Positions 1 to 8,379 of a stretch of DNA of 64,000 nt are shown here, in pieces (position 1 is the stretch's first letter; each line of letters starts with the position of its first letter). The notes below the pieces were generated by a model that did not search any database, was not told the DNA's origin, and saw only the letters and a program-made list of their open reading frames with translations. The position numbers and the translations under genes were made by a program. This DNA comes from an uncultured Caulobacterales bacterium (GTDB taxonomy: Bacteria; Pseudomonadota; Alphaproteobacteria; Caulobacterales; Caulobacteraceae), in the NCBI GenBank assembly GCA_903884425.1, contig CAISEP010000014.1:372001-436000 (forward strand), read 5' to 3'.

Positions 1-227
1 ACCGAGGCCCCGTTGGCGATGGCCTCGCCGCCCAGCGCCTTGATCTCTTCCACCACCTTGTCGGCCGCGGCGGAGGAGCCGCCCGAGCCGTCCACCGATC
101 CGCCCAGGTCGTTGATCACGACCTTGGCCCCGCGGCGGGCGAGTTCCAGGGCGTGCTGACGGCCCAGGCCGCCGCCTGCGCCGGTGACGATGGCAACCTT
201 GCCGTCAAAGCGGATTTCGTCAGACAT
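1..227 (-). CDS. Short-chain dehydrogenase/reductase, N-terminal part (cut by window start)
   Basis: Only the first ~75 codons are present; the gene runs off the left edge. The protein opens [20 protein letters not shown], giving the SDR dinucleotide motif TGxxxGxG (TGAGGGLG) at residues 15-22. It continues with [10 protein letters not shown] and a VVINDLGG stretch that binds the adenosine ribose of NAD(P). The NDLGG...AADKVVEEI pattern resembles the (3R)-hydroxyacyl-CoA dehydrogenase domain of peroxisomal MFE-2 and its bacterial relatives, which would place it in fatty-acid beta-oxidation; that substrate assignment is inference. The catalytic Ser-Tyr-Lys lies outside the window. The ATG at 225-227 gives the full Rossmann start. 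The gene is transcribed leftward and is separated by 120 bp from the exporter genes on the same strand. Confidence 0.85.
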   Translation of the reverse strand, partial: MSDEIRFDGKVAIVTGAGGGLGRQHALELARRGAKVVINDLGGSVDGSGGSSAAADKVVEEIKALGGEAIANGAS

Positions 228-347
228 GGGGACCCCAATGCTCCAGGTGATCGGTTGTGGCGGGGCCGGTTCCACGGCCCGTCCGCCCTGGCGCGTCTTG
301 TGCGGCGGTGACGCGGCGTCCGTCAAGCCCAAGGGGCGGAACGGGCC

Positions 348-1343
348 TCAGTGGGCGTCCGCTTCCGGCCCGGCCACGCCCGTCTTCACCGGCGCGGCCG
401 CGACCGGGGCCTTGCGGCCGGGCTTGAGGAACTTCACCAGCACCCGCTGTCCGATCAGGAACTGGGCCCCCTCCACATTGGCCACGACTTCCACCACCCG
501 CTCGTCGGTCCGTTCGGACGGATCATCCGACAGCAGCTTGCGGGCCCCGAACTGGTAGGCCCGGCGGATCACCGTGCCATGGGCCGGGTGCAGGGGATCG
601 GCATCCGGGACGATCTCCACCGCCTGGCCGAGGGTAACGTTGGGCAGGTCGCTTTCCGCCAGCTCCGCCCGGACGATCCGGGCCGTATTCGGCTCCAGAT
701 CGAACATGGTCGACACGTTCAGGGTCGAGGCACCGGAGCCCGGATTGGCATATCGCCGCACGATCCGGCCGTCCGCCGGGGCCCGCACCGCGGTCAGCTC
801 GAGCTGGTAGCGGGTGGTGGCCAGCTGGGCCTGGGCCGTGGCCACGGCGGCGCGCTGGGCGGCGATGCTGGCATCGGCCTGGGTGACCACGTCCCGCTGC
901 TTGTCCACGGCCTGGGCCGCGGCGAACTGCTTCAGCTGCTCCAGCCGGCGCAGTTCGCGGGCAGCGGCGTCCCGCTGGGCCTGGAGCAGGGCGATCTGGG
1001 CCCGGGCCTGGTCGGCGGCGGCGCTGGCCTGGTCGGCGGCGAGCTTCAGCTGGTCATCCTCGAGCCGGGCGAGGACCTGGCCCTTGGTCACGCTGTCGCC
1101 CTCCTGCACGTCCACCTCGCGGACCACCCCCGCCGTCCGGGCCGCGACCTGGATCACGCCCCCCTCCACATCGATCTTGCCGGCGGCGATGGCGGCATAG
1201 GGGGTGTCCACGGGCTTGGCCGCCGCGGCGCTGGCGGTCTTGTGCGCCTTGTCCTGGGCGGACAGAAAGGCCGCAACCCCTCCGGCCGAGATCAGGCCGA
1301 GCAGGATCAGCCAGACGAGGGGGCGGCGAAGCAGGGCAAGCAT
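348..1343 (-). CDS. HlyD-family membrane fusion protein of an ABC exporter (DevB-like)
   Basis: This 331-residue periplasmic adaptor of an ABC exporter has one N-terminal membrane anchor (about residues 8-28), then an Ala/Lys-rich linker. A lipoyl/barrel half-motif follows (VDVQEGDSVTKGQVLARLED, residues ~78-97), then a long Ala/Gln/Arg-rich coiled-coil hairpin (~100-175). The second lipoyl half (VRAPADGRIVRRYANPGSG) and beta-barrel domains complete it. It is last of three co-directional genes (permease, ATPase, adaptor), 4 bp after the ATPase gene. In cyanobacterial DevBCA and related systems such an adaptor joins the inner-membrane pump to a TolC-type channel; no TolC gene is in the window. 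The C-terminus is Ala/Pro/Val-rich. The exported substrate cannot be told from sequence. Confidence 0.85.
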   Translation of the reverse strand: MLALLRRPLVWLILLGLISAGGVAAFLSAQDKAHKTASAAAAKPVDTPYAAIAAGKIDVEGGVIQVAARTAGVVREVDVQEGDSVTKGQVLARLEDDQLKLAADQASAAADQARAQIALLQAQRDAAARELRRLEQLKQFAAAQAVDKQRDVVTQADASIAAQRAAVATAQAQLATTRYQLELTAVRAPADGRIVRRYANPGSGASTLNVSTMFDLEPNTARIVRAELAESDLPNVTLGQAVEIVPDADPLHPAHGTVIRRAYQFGARKLLSDDPSERTDERVVEVVANVEGAQFLIGQRVLVKFLKPGRKAPVAAAPVKTGVAGPEADAH

Positions 1344-1347
1344 CGGT

Positions 1348-2112
1348 TCAGGCTCCAGCAGGAGAGGTCGGCGCGCCGCCGGGAACCGGGGCGGGCGAGG
1401 GGGTGCGGCGGATGTCGTCGAGGATCTGTCCGTCCTCGATGTGGATGACCCGGTCGGCCCAGGCCTCCAGGCGGGGGTCGTGGGTCACGCAGATCACGGC
1501 GGCCCCGTGGGCGGTGGCCGCCCGGCGCAGCAGGCGGATCACCACCTGGCCATTCTCCCCGTCCAGCGCGCTGGTCGGTTCGTCGGCAAACAGCAGCTGC
1601 GGGTCCTTGGCGAGGGCCCGGGCGATGGCCACCCGCTGCTTCTCGCCGCCGGAGAGTTCGGAGGGGCGCTGGTTCAGCCGGTGACCCAGCCCGACCTCTT
1701 CCAGGCTCTCCCGCGCCCGGGCCCGGGCCTCGGCCGGGGAAAAGCCCTTGTACTTCAGCACCGTCGTGACCTGTTCCTGTGCCGTCAGGGCGGAGAACAG
1801 GTTGAAGCCCTGGAAGATGAAGCCGCAGTGATCGAGGCGGAACCGGTCGATGCGGCCGTTGGGCAGGGTCCACAGCTTCTGGCCCAGGGCCTCCACGTCG
1901 CCTGTGTCCGGGCGCAGCAGGCCGGAAAGGGACGCGATCAGGGTCGACTTGCCGGAGCCCGAGGGGCCCATGACCATGGTCACATCCCCGTGCCGGGCGT
2001 CGAAGTCGATGCCCTTCAGCACCTCGGTCCGGCCGCGACCGACCTTGAAACCCTTGCGCAGTCCCCGTGCCAGCAGGGCGGCGGTGCCGTGGTGTTGGCC
2101 GGGAGCACTCAT
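1348..2112 (-). CDS. ABC transporter ATP-binding protein (MacB/LolD/DevA type)
   Basis: This 254-residue nucleotide-binding subunit of the exporter has Walker A GPSGSGKST (residues ~49-57), a Q-loop region (CGFIFQGFNLF), the signature LSGGEKQRVAIARAL and Walker B LLFADEPTSALD. A His switch follows (VTHDPRLEAWADRVI). The LSGGEKQR signature and the FADEPTSALD box are typical of the MacB/LolD/DevA class that drives FtsX-like permeases. Its start overlaps the stop of the permease gene by 4 bp (2109-2112), so translation is probably coupled. The C-terminal ~20 residues (Pro/Ala-rich) are an extension with no recognisable domain. Confidence 0.9.
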   Translation of the reverse strand: MSAPGQHHGTAALLARGLRKGFKVGRGRTEVLKGIDFDARHGDVTMVMGPSGSGKSTLIASLSGLLRPDTGDVEALGQKLWTLPNGRIDRFRLDHCGFIFQGFNLFSALTAQEQVTTVLKYKGFSPAEARARARESLEEVGLGHRLNQRPSELSGGEKQRVAIARALAKDPQLLFADEPTSALDGENGQVVIRLLRRAATAHGAAVICVTHDPRLEAWADRVIHIEDGQILDDIRRTPSPAPVPGGAPTSPAGA

Positions 2113-3254
2113 CGCAGCAGGTCCGCTGGTTGGCTCTTCTTCATCACGCCCAGGGACATGAGCCCCGACAGCATGGCGATCAGCAGCAGGAAGAGGGCGG
2201 TGGAGACGACATTGCTCAGGGGGAAGCTCATGGGAATGCCGCCGCTCTGGGCCAGCATGGCCACGCCGGACACCAGCACCGCCGTGGCCAGCAGGCCGGC
2301 GACCCCGACCCAGAAGGACAGTTCCAGCACGATCAGGTTCAGGGAGCCGATGGAGACGCCCAGGGCCCTGAGGCTGGCAAACTCCTTCACATTGGCGAGG
2401 ATCGCGCCCCGCAGGGTCTGGGAGGTGATGCCGATCCCGATCAGCAGGCCGAGGAACATGGAGAAGCCCAGCATCACGCCGATGAACTGCTCCTTCATCA
2501 TCGACTGGTCGTTGGCCTTGGACAGTTCCGCCTTGGTCCAGGCCCGGAACCGCCCGGCGGCCATGGCGTTCAGCTGGTCCCGCACCACCACGGCCCGGGA
2601 GGGGTCCCGCAGCCGCACGAACATCGGCCCGACCCGGTTGCTCGGCCGGGACTTGCCCAGGAGCCTGAGGGTCTGGCGGGAGACCATGACCTGGGGCTGC
2701 ATCATGTTCGGATAGGTGGTGGTGACGGCCGCGACCTTGACCGCGTGGCCGTCGATGGCGGCCTTGTCCCCGAGCTTGACGCCCAGTCGCGCGAGCGCGG
2801 TCTTGTCGATGGCCACGGCATAGGGCTCGGACAGGGCCTCGCGCAGGGTCTCGTCGAAGTCGGTGGGCAGGGTCAGGGCGTCCCTCGCCGTTTCCACCGC
2901 GGTGATCTGGACATATTCGCGGACCTTCTTGCGCCCGTGGGATTCGTCGCCGACCAGGTTCGAGAACATGCCCCCGTCATCATCGATGTCCGACACGGCC
3001 ACGACCTCGGGATGGCTGTAGATCAGGGGCATCACCCGGCGGGGCAGGCCGCCGGTGTTCATCAGCGATTCCGACTTGGCCGGCAGGATCATCAGGTCCC
3101 CGCGGGACCGGTCGATGGTCGCGGTGAAGGCCTTGCCGATGCCCACGAACATCCCGACCTGGGCGAGCACCAGCAGGCCGGAAAAGGCCAGCGCCACCAC
3201 CGCGGCCAGGTAGCGTCGCCACTCGTAGATCACGGTCGCAAGCGCGAGCGACAT
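2109..3254 (-). CDS. FtsX-like ABC transporter permease (DevC-like)
   Basis: This 381-residue inner-membrane permease has a first transmembrane helix near residues 17-40 and a large periplasmic domain (~40-250; contains RSRGDLMILPAKSESLMNTG). Three C-terminal helices at about 255-375 follow (MLGFSMFLGLLIGIGI, LIVLELSFWVGVAGLLATAV, STALFLLLIAMLSGLMSLGV). This 1+3 layout is that of the FtsX/MacB/DevC superfamily. An in-frame upstream extension of 23 codons exists, but the ATG at 3252-3254 (MSLALATVIYEWRR) places the amphipathic start directly before helix 1. The gene is first in a permease-ATPase-adaptor operon and is divergent from the CNT permease. Substrate unknown. Confidence 0.85.
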   Translation of the reverse strand: MSLALATVIYEWRRYLAAVVALAFSGLLVLAQVGMFVGIGKAFTATIDRSRGDLMILPAKSESLMNTGGLPRRVMPLIYSHPEVVAVSDIDDDGGMFSNLVGDESHGRKKVREYVQITAVETARDALTLPTDFDETLREALSEPYAVAIDKTALARLGVKLGDKAAIDGHAVKVAAVTTTYPNMMQPQVMVSRQTLRLLGKSRPSNRVGPMFVRLRDPSRAVVVRDQLNAMAAGRFRAWTKAELSKANDQSMMKEQFIGVMLGFSMFLGLLIGIGITSQTLRGAILANVKEFASLRALGVSIGSLNLIVLELSFWVGVAGLLATAVLVSGVAMLAQSGGIPMSFPLSNVVSTALFLLLIAMLSGLMSLGVMKKSQPADLLR

Positions 3255-3461
3255 GATGGACAATCCCCGGTTGGATATCTGGCGGACCCGGCCTTGTTTC
3301 CGGATGCGGGGAAAAGGCCTCAATCGGTCCCGGAGGCCAAGTTAATTAGCGGTAATTCGTTCGAAGGCCCCGGCGAGGCGTCGAAAAGGCATAGACGCGG
3401 GGCGGGCTTTGATGGTCCATTGGCCGCCACTTCACGATCGCCGGGGACGACCGCCAACGCC

Positions 3462-4745
3462 ATGCCCGCACTGGGAAATCTTCAAAGTCTGATCGGCATT
3501 GCCGGGATCATGCTGTTCTGTTGGGCCCTGTCGGAGAACCGGGGCCGGTTTCCCTTCCGGCTGATGGTCGGATCGCTGCTGGTGCAGGGACTGCTGGTCC
3601 TGGTGCTGTTCGGCCTGCCGCAGGCCCGGGGCGTGCTGGGGGCCGTCAATGCCGGGGTGGAGGCCCTGGGATCGGCCACCCAGTCCGGCACCACCTTCGT
3701 GTTCGGCTATCTCGCCGGTCAGGCGGATGCGCCCTATGCCCTGACCCGGCCCCAGGCGGTGTTCGTGTTCGCCTTCCGCGTGCTGCCGGTGATCCTGGTG
3801 GTCTGCGCCCTGTCCTCCCTGCTCTGGCACTGGAAGATCCTGAAATGGATCACGCGGGGCTTCGGCTTCCTGTTCCAGAAGACGCTGGGCCTGCGAGGAC
3901 CGCCGGCCCTGGCCACCGCCGCCACCATCTTCATGGGGCAGGTGGAGGGCCCGATCTTCATCCGCGCCTATCTGGACCGGCTGACCCGGTCGGAGCTGTT
4001 CACCCTGATGGCCGTGGGGCTCGCCTGCGTGTCCGGTTCGACCATGGTGGCCTATGTGACCATCCTGAAGGACATCCTGCCCAATGCCGGGGCCCATATC
4101 CTGACCGCCTCGATCATCTCCGCCCCCGCCGGCGTGCTGCTGGCGCGCATCATCGTCCCGGCGGACCGCAACGAGATCGTGGATGACGTCCAGCCCGACG
4201 ATTCCCGCAACTATGACAGCACCATCGATGCGGTGATCCGCGGCACCGGCGACGGGCTGACGGTGCTGCTCAACGTCGCGGCCACCCTGATCGTGTTCGT
4301 GGCCTTCATGGCCCTCCTCGACAAGATGCTGGCCGTCCTGCCCCCCGTGGCCGGGGGCCCGGTGACGGTGGAGCGGGCGCTCGGCTACCTGTTCCAGCCC
4401 CTGGCCTATGCCATCGGCGTGCCGTGGGACGAGGCCCATGCCGCCGGCGGCCTCCTGGGCGTGAAGCTGGTGCTGACGGAGTTCACGGCCTTCATCGACC
4501 TGTCGGCCTTCGCCACCGGTCCCCTGTCGCCCCACTCGCGGATCATCATGACCTACGCCCTGTGCGGGTTTGCCAACTTCGCCTCCGTCGGCATCACCAT
4601 CTCCGGCTTCAGCGTGCTGGTCCCGCAGCGGCGCAAGGAGGTGATCGGGCTCGCATGGAAGGCACTGATCGCGGGCTTCCTGGCCACCTGCCTGACCGCC
4701 GCCATCGTCGGCCTTGCCCCGGCCTCGCTCTTCACCCTCGGCTGA
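3462..4745 (+). CDS. Concentrative nucleoside transporter, CNT/NupC family
   Basis: This 427-residue polytopic inner-membrane protein has the CNT family hallmarks. An Asn/Gly-rich re-entrant region (VNAGVEALGSATQSGTTFVF, ~59-78) begins the core. It is followed by the conserved FIFMGQVEGPIFIRAYL-like hairpin (here ATIFMGQVEGPIFIR) and a Ser/Thr-rich helix (MAVGLACVSGSTMVAYV). The late core motifs are VPWDEAHAAGGLLGVKLVLTE and a Gly/Phe/Asn-rich stretch (ALCGFANFASVGITISG). The length matches bacterial NupC (about 400-430). CNT proteins couple nucleoside uptake to H+ or Na+; the coupling ion is not decided here. ATG 3462 (MPALGNLQSLIG) is used because the open frame upstream runs antisense through the divergent exporter permease. 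Confidence 0.92.
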   Translation: MPALGNLQSLIGIAGIMLFCWALSENRGRFPFRLMVGSLLVQGLLVLVLFGLPQARGVLGAVNAGVEALGSATQSGTTFVFGYLAGQADAPYALTRPQAVFVFAFRVLPVILVVCALSSLLWHWKILKWITRGFGFLFQKTLGLRGPPALATAATIFMGQVEGPIFIRAYLDRLTRSELFTLMAVGLACVSGSTMVAYVTILKDILPNAGAHILTASIISAPAGVLLARIIVPADRNEIVDDVQPDDSRNYDSTIDAVIRGTGDGLTVLLNVAATLIVFVAFMALLDKMLAVLPPVAGGPVTVERALGYLFQPLAYAIGVPWDEAHAAGGLLGVKLVLTEFTAFIDLSAFATGPLSPHSRIIMTYALCGFANFASVGITISGFSVLVPQRRKEVIGLAWKALIAGFLATCLTAAIVGLAPASLFTLG

Positions 4746-4780
4746 TCGCCGCCCCCTGCCACTCCAATGGAACGGAAGCC

Positions 4781-5398
4781 ATGAAGGTCTATCTCAGCAA
4801 GCGCGCGCCCAATCCCCGCCGGGTGGCCTGGGTTCTGGCGGAGAAGGGGGCGACGGAGGTGGAGATCGTCGACGTCGACCTGCTCAAGGGGGAGCACAAG
4901 GACCCTGGCTTCCTCGGCAAGGTCGGCATCGCCAACGTCCCGGCGCTGGAGATGGACGACGGCACGGTGATCACCGAATCCGTGGCCATCTGCCGCTACC
5001 TGGAAAGCGTCTATCCCGAGCCGAACCTCTTCGGCCGGACGCCGCAGGAGACGGCGGTGATCGAGATGTGGACCCGTCGGGCCGAGCTGATGCTGGCCAT
5101 GCCCCTGATGCTCACCGTCCGCCACACCCACCCGGCCCTGGCCGTGCTGGAGCAGCAGTCGCCGGAGATCGCCGAGCGCAACCGGTCGGCGGCGGAGCGG
5201 TCCCTGCGCTTCTTCGACCGACAGCTGGCCGCCCATCCCTTCATGGCCGGTGACCGGATCACCATGGCCGACATCGTGGCCTTCATCGGCTTCGACTTCG
5301 CCCGGATGGTCCGCTTCGCCATTCCGGAGACCACGCCGAACCTCCAGCGCTGGGCCGAGGCCATGCGCAGCCGACCCGCCGCCGCCGCGGGGGCCTAG
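4781..5398 (+). CDS. Glutathione S-transferase family protein
   Basis: This 205-residue cytosolic protein has a thioredoxin-fold N-terminal domain (residues 1-80). It carries the cis-Pro at NVPALEMDDG and the glutathione gamma-glutamyl contact ITESVAICRYLE, the usual E-S pair of GSTs. An all-helical C-terminal domain (~88-205) contains the N-capping motif FMAGDRITMADIVAF. The N-terminal catalytic position carries Ser/Lys-Arg (YLSKRAPNPRRV), so a Ser-type or non-canonical catalytic residue is likely. ATG 4781 is preceded by a purine-rich GGAACGGAAG. The next gene starts 2 bp after the stop, so the two are probably co-transcribed. Substrate unknown; possible roles are detoxification or ring cleavage. 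Confidence 0.88.
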   Translation: MKVYLSKRAPNPRRVAWVLAEKGATEVEIVDVDLLKGEHKDPGFLGKVGIANVPALEMDDGTVITESVAICRYLESVYPEPNLFGRTPQETAVIEMWTRRAELMLAMPLMLTVRHTHPALAVLEQQSPEIAERNRSAAERSLRFFDRQLAAHPFMAGDRITMADIVAFIGFDFARMVRFAIPETTPNLQRWAEAMRSRPAAAAGA

Positions 5399-5400
5399 AC

Positions 5401-5982
5401 ATGGGGGCGGGCGGGCTGGCAGCGGCGCTTGCGGCCCTCGCGCTGCAGGCAGGGGCGGTGGCAGAGGCTCCGGCCGGGTTGATGCACGCCCTGAATGACC
5501 GGCTGCTCGCCAGCCCCAGCGCCACCCTGACCCTCGAGGCCTGGTGCGCCGAACGGCATCTGGCGTCCCCCGCCCGGATCGGCGCCGCGAGGGACGCAAC
5601 CGCCGTCAAGCCCGCGCCTGCCGAGGTCCGGTCCCGGCTGGCCGTCGCCGTCGACGAGCCCCTGGGCTATCGCCGGGTGCGCCTGGCCTGTGGAACCCAT
5701 GTCCTGTCGGAAGCGGACAACTGGTTCGTTCCCGCACGTCTGTCGCCGGAGATGAATGCCACCCTGTCGGGCACCGACACGCCCTTCGGCCGGGTGGTCC
5801 TGCCCCTGTCACCGCACCGGCAGACCCTGGGCGTGGACTGGCTCTGGAACGGGCAGGGGACCCCGCCGACAAAGGACGAGGGCCTGTTCCGCCACCGCGC
5901 CCTGGTAGAGGATCCCTCCGGCCGACCGCTGGCCTATGTGCAGGAAACCTATCTGGCCGAGGCGCTGACGGGGACGCCGTGA
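5401..5982 (+). CDS. Chorismate-lyase-fold (UbiC-like) hypothetical protein, possibly exported
   Basis: This 193-residue protein resembles a family of uncharacterised proteobacterial proteins with a chorismate lyase/UTRA-like fold. Key features are TLTLEAWCAERHL (~43-55), YRRVRLACGTHVLSEADNWF (~90-109) and VPARLSPEMN...TDTPFGRVVLPL (~110-137), then a late FRHRALV...YVQETYL. The recurring R-x-R-x-L-x-x-G...SEADNW...TPFGR pattern is what suggests the fold. The N-terminus (AAALAALALQAGAVAEA) is hydrophobic and might be a weak signal peptide, but it lacks basic residues. The gene starts 2 bp after the glutathione transferase. Enzyme activity is not established; true UbiC makes 4-hydroxybenzoate for ubiquinone, and equivalence is not claimed. 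Confidence 0.6.
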   Translation: MGAGGLAAALAALALQAGAVAEAPAGLMHALNDRLLASPSATLTLEAWCAERHLASPARIGAARDATAVKPAPAEVRSRLAVAVDEPLGYRRVRLACGTHVLSEADNWFVPARLSPEMNATLSGTDTPFGRVVLPLSPHRQTLGVDWLWNGQGTPPTKDEGLFRHRALVEDPSGRPLAYVQETYLAEALTGTP

Positions 5983-6005
5983 AGCTCGGCCCGCCCCCTC
6001 GGGGT

Positions 6006-6025
6006 TAAAGGACAGATGTCCTTTA
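6006..6025. repeat. Perfect inverted repeat between convergent gene and tRNA
   Basis: The 20-nt element TAAAGGACAGATGTCCTTTA has an 8-bp perfect stem (TAAAGGAC/GTCCTTTA) and an AGAT loop. It lies 24 bp after the UbiC-like gene. There is no T-tract, so a rho-independent terminator is possible but weak. A protein-binding operator is the alternative. Confidence 0.45.
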
Positions 6026-6073
6026 TCCGGCGAACGGTCGAAGGCTCAATCGCCGACTAAACTACAGGAAAAA

Positions 6074-6165
6074 TGGCGGTGACGCAGGGATTCGAACCCT
6101 GGATACCCTTTAGGGGGTATGACGATTTAGCAAACCGTTGCCTTCAGCCACTCGGCCACGTCACC
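6074..6165 (-). tRNA. tRNA-Ser (anticodon GCU)
   Basis: The 92-nt class II tRNA on the minus strand includes an encoded CCA. The acceptor stem GGTGACG pairs with CGTCACC and the discriminator is G. The anticodon stem ACGGT/ATCGT encloses the loop TTGCTAA (anticodon GCT, reads AGC/AGU). A long variable arm (CATACCCCCTAAAGGGTATC) and the T-loop GGTTCGAATCC are present, as expected for tRNA-Ser. Confidence 0.96.
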
Positions 6166-6211
6166 TCTGGGGTCGGTTGGAATAGACGGGTTTTATCCGC
6201 TTGGCAACGCG

Positions 6212-7459
6212 TCAGCTGAGGACATCGGCATCGGGGGCGAGAGGGGGCCCCAGTTCGCCCTCCCAGCCGGCCACGGCGGCCGCGGCGATGGAGTTGCCGA
6301 TGACGTTGGTGCCGCTGCGGCCCATGTCCAGGAACTGGTCCACCCCCAGCACCAGCAGCAGCCCGGCCTCGGGAATGTGGAAATAGGGCAGGATGGCCGC
6401 AATCACCACCAGCGAGGCCCGGGGGACGCTGGCAATGCCCTTGGAGGTGACCATCAGCATGGCCCCCAGGGTCAGCTTCTGCCCGAGGCTCAGGTCGATC
6501 CCGTAGAGCTGGGCGATGAACAGGGTGGCGAAGGTCGTGTAGAGCATCGACCCGTCCAGATTGAAGCTGTAGCCCAGGGGCAGGACGAAGCTCACCACCC
6601 GGCGGGAGATGCCGAAGCGCTGCAGGCCTTCCAGCAGGCCGGGATAGGCGGCTTCCGAGCTCGCCGTGGAGAAGGCGATCAGCGCCGGCTGGCGGATGGC
6701 GGCGATGAGGCCGGGCAGGCGACCGCGGATGGCCACTGCGCCCGCCGCCAGCAGCACGGCCCACAGCAGCGCCAGGGACAGGTAGAAGCCGCCGACGAAC
6801 CGGGCATAGGTGGCGATCACCCCGACCCCGTGCACCGCTACCGTGGCGGCGATGGCGGAGAACACCGCGAACGGGGCCACGGCCATGACGAATTCGGTCA
6901 CCTTCAGCATCACCGCGGCGACCTGTCCCAGAAGGTCCAGCACCCCCGCCGCCCGGGGGCCCAGCTGGCCGATGGCGGTGCCGACGAAGAGGGAGAAGAT
7001 CACGATCTCCAGCACCTCGTTCCGGGCCATGGCATCGATGATCGAGGCGGGGATGACATGGGCCAGGAAGCCCTTGAGGGTGAGGTCCGCCTTCACGGCC
7101 GCGGCGTCCGCCGGTGGAGGCGGCAGGTGCAGGCCGACGCCGGGCTGCAGCACCGTGGCCATGGTCAGGCCGATGCCGAGGGAGATGATCCCCGCGACGA
7201 TGAACCAGGCCACCGTCCGCACGCCGACGCGCCCCGCGGCACTGCCGCCGCCCATGTGGGCGACCCCCGCCGTCAGGGTGCTGAACACCAGCGGCGCGAT
7301 GACCATCTTGATCAAGGTCAGGAAGGTCCAGGTGACCAGGCCGAGGTAGCCCGCCAGCTCCGCCGCGCCGGCCGCGGCCAGGCCGTCATGCGCGGCCCAG
7401 CCGGCGCCGAGGCCGAGGATCATCCCCACCAGGATCAGCAGTGTGAAATGTCGCGCCAT
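6212..7459 (-). CDS. Dicarboxylate/amino acid:cation symporter (DAACS family)
   Basis: This 415-residue inner-membrane transporter of the GltP/DctA/EAAT fold has an N-terminal scaffold (~1-200) with the GxxxMVIAPLVFSTL helix. The transport core carries the serine-rich re-entrant loop AFSTASSEAAYPG (~290), the NLDG motif in LGYSFNLDGSMLYTTF, and the TSKG tip (AMLMVTSKGIASVPRAS). A final Asp/Asn-rich helix, MGRSGTNVIGNSIAAA, provides the conserved substrate/Na+ site residues. Candidates are C4-dicarboxylates or acidic/neutral amino acids, driven by H+ or Na+; sequence alone does not choose. It is transcribed leftward toward tRNA-Ser(GCU) and is divergent from the DUF1345 gene across ~205 bp. 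Confidence 0.92.
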   Translation of the reverse strand: MARHFTLLILVGMILGLGAGWAAHDGLAAAGAAELAGYLGLVTWTFLTLIKMVIAPLVFSTLTAGVAHMGGGSAAGRVGVRTVAWFIVAGIISLGIGLTMATVLQPGVGLHLPPPPADAAAVKADLTLKGFLAHVIPASIIDAMARNEVLEIVIFSLFVGTAIGQLGPRAAGVLDLLGQVAAVMLKVTEFVMAVAPFAVFSAIAATVAVHGVGVIATYARFVGGFYLSLALLWAVLLAAGAVAIRGRLPGLIAAIRQPALIAFSTASSEAAYPGLLEGLQRFGISRRVVSFVLPLGYSFNLDGSMLYTTFATLFIAQLYGIDLSLGQKLTLGAMLMVTSKGIASVPRASLVVIAAILPYFHIPEAGLLLVLGVDQFLDMGRSGTNVIGNSIAAAAVAGWEGELGPPLAPDADVLS

Positions 7460-7665
7460 GCGAAACGCAGCCCCCGTTACCCGAACCGTCCAGCCAACAA
7501 CCTTGCTGGCAATGGCAGCGGGTGCAAGAGGTGTTGCGCGGGGGACAGCGTCTGTCCGACCGGCAGGCTGTCGATGGCCTGCCCCCGGGGCAGCCAGGGC
7601 GCGAATCAGCCGATATTGTCATCTGCGGCGCGGCGATGGGGGCCGTTGCCGAGGGAAGCCCTGAC

Positions 7666-8343
7666 ATGGAAAAGCTTGTCCATCTCCTGCGATGCCGCTG
7701 GCGCGCCATCGGTGCGCTGCTGATCGGGATCGTGGCCGACCAGCTGGCGCATCATCTGGGCGGACGTCCGGCCACCTCGGCCCTGGTGGGCTGGGACACG
7801 GCCGCCCTGTGGTTCGTGCTCACCACCTATCACGCCCTGCTGTTCGACGATTCCGAGACCATGCGCCGCCGTGCGGCCGAGGAGGACGAGAACCGCGGGG
7901 TCTTCTTCAGCCTGATCCTGTCGGCGGTCATCGCCAGCCTGGCGGCCATCGTCATGGCCCTGAAGGAGGGGAAGGCCGGATCGGCGGTGCATGATCTCCT
8001 CGGCCCGGGGGTGGTCCTGTTCCTGTCCGCCGCGACCCTGATCCTGAGCTGGCTGGTGGTGCAGGGCCTGTTCACCCTCCACTACGCCCATCGCTGGATC
8101 GGCGGGACGGAGGGGGACCGGAGCATGGCTGGCGGCATCCAGTTCGTGGGCGACGCGCCGACCACCTATCGGGATTTCCTCTATGTGGCCGTCTGCATCG
8201 GCGCCACCAGCCAGGGGTCGGACTTCGGCATCGCCAATACGCGCTTCCGCAATCTGGTGACCATCCACGCGCTTCTGTCGTTCCTGTTCAACACCATGGT
8301 CCTGGCGCTGGGGATCAACATCATCGCCAGCCTGATCTCCTGA
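7666..8343 (+). CDS. DUF1345 family membrane protein
   Basis: This 225-residue protein has four to five predicted transmembrane helices: IGALLIGIVADQLAHHL, ALVGWDTAALWFVLTTYHAL, FFSLILSAVIASLAAIVMAL, VVLFLSAATLILSWLVVQGLF and a C-terminal helix. The motif FTLHYAHRW...TTYRDFLYVAVCIGATSQGSDFGI is diagnostic of DUF1345. The family is common in proteobacteria and has no assigned function that I know of. ATG 7666 follows GAGGGAAG at good ribosome-binding distance; longer in-frame upstream codons lack membrane character. It stands alone between divergent and convergent neighbours. Confidence 0.85.
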   Translation: MEKLVHLLRCRWRAIGALLIGIVADQLAHHLGGRPATSALVGWDTAALWFVLTTYHALLFDDSETMRRRAAEEDENRGVFFSLILSAVIASLAAIVMALKEGKAGSAVHDLLGPGVVLFLSAATLILSWLVVQGLFTLHYAHRWIGGTEGDRSMAGGIQFVGDAPTTYRDFLYVAVCIGATSQGSDFGIANTRFRNLVTIHALLSFLFNTMVLALGINIIASLIS

Positions 8344-8379
8344 GGCCCGGTCGCCGGAGATCCGGTCGCCGTCCGGAGG

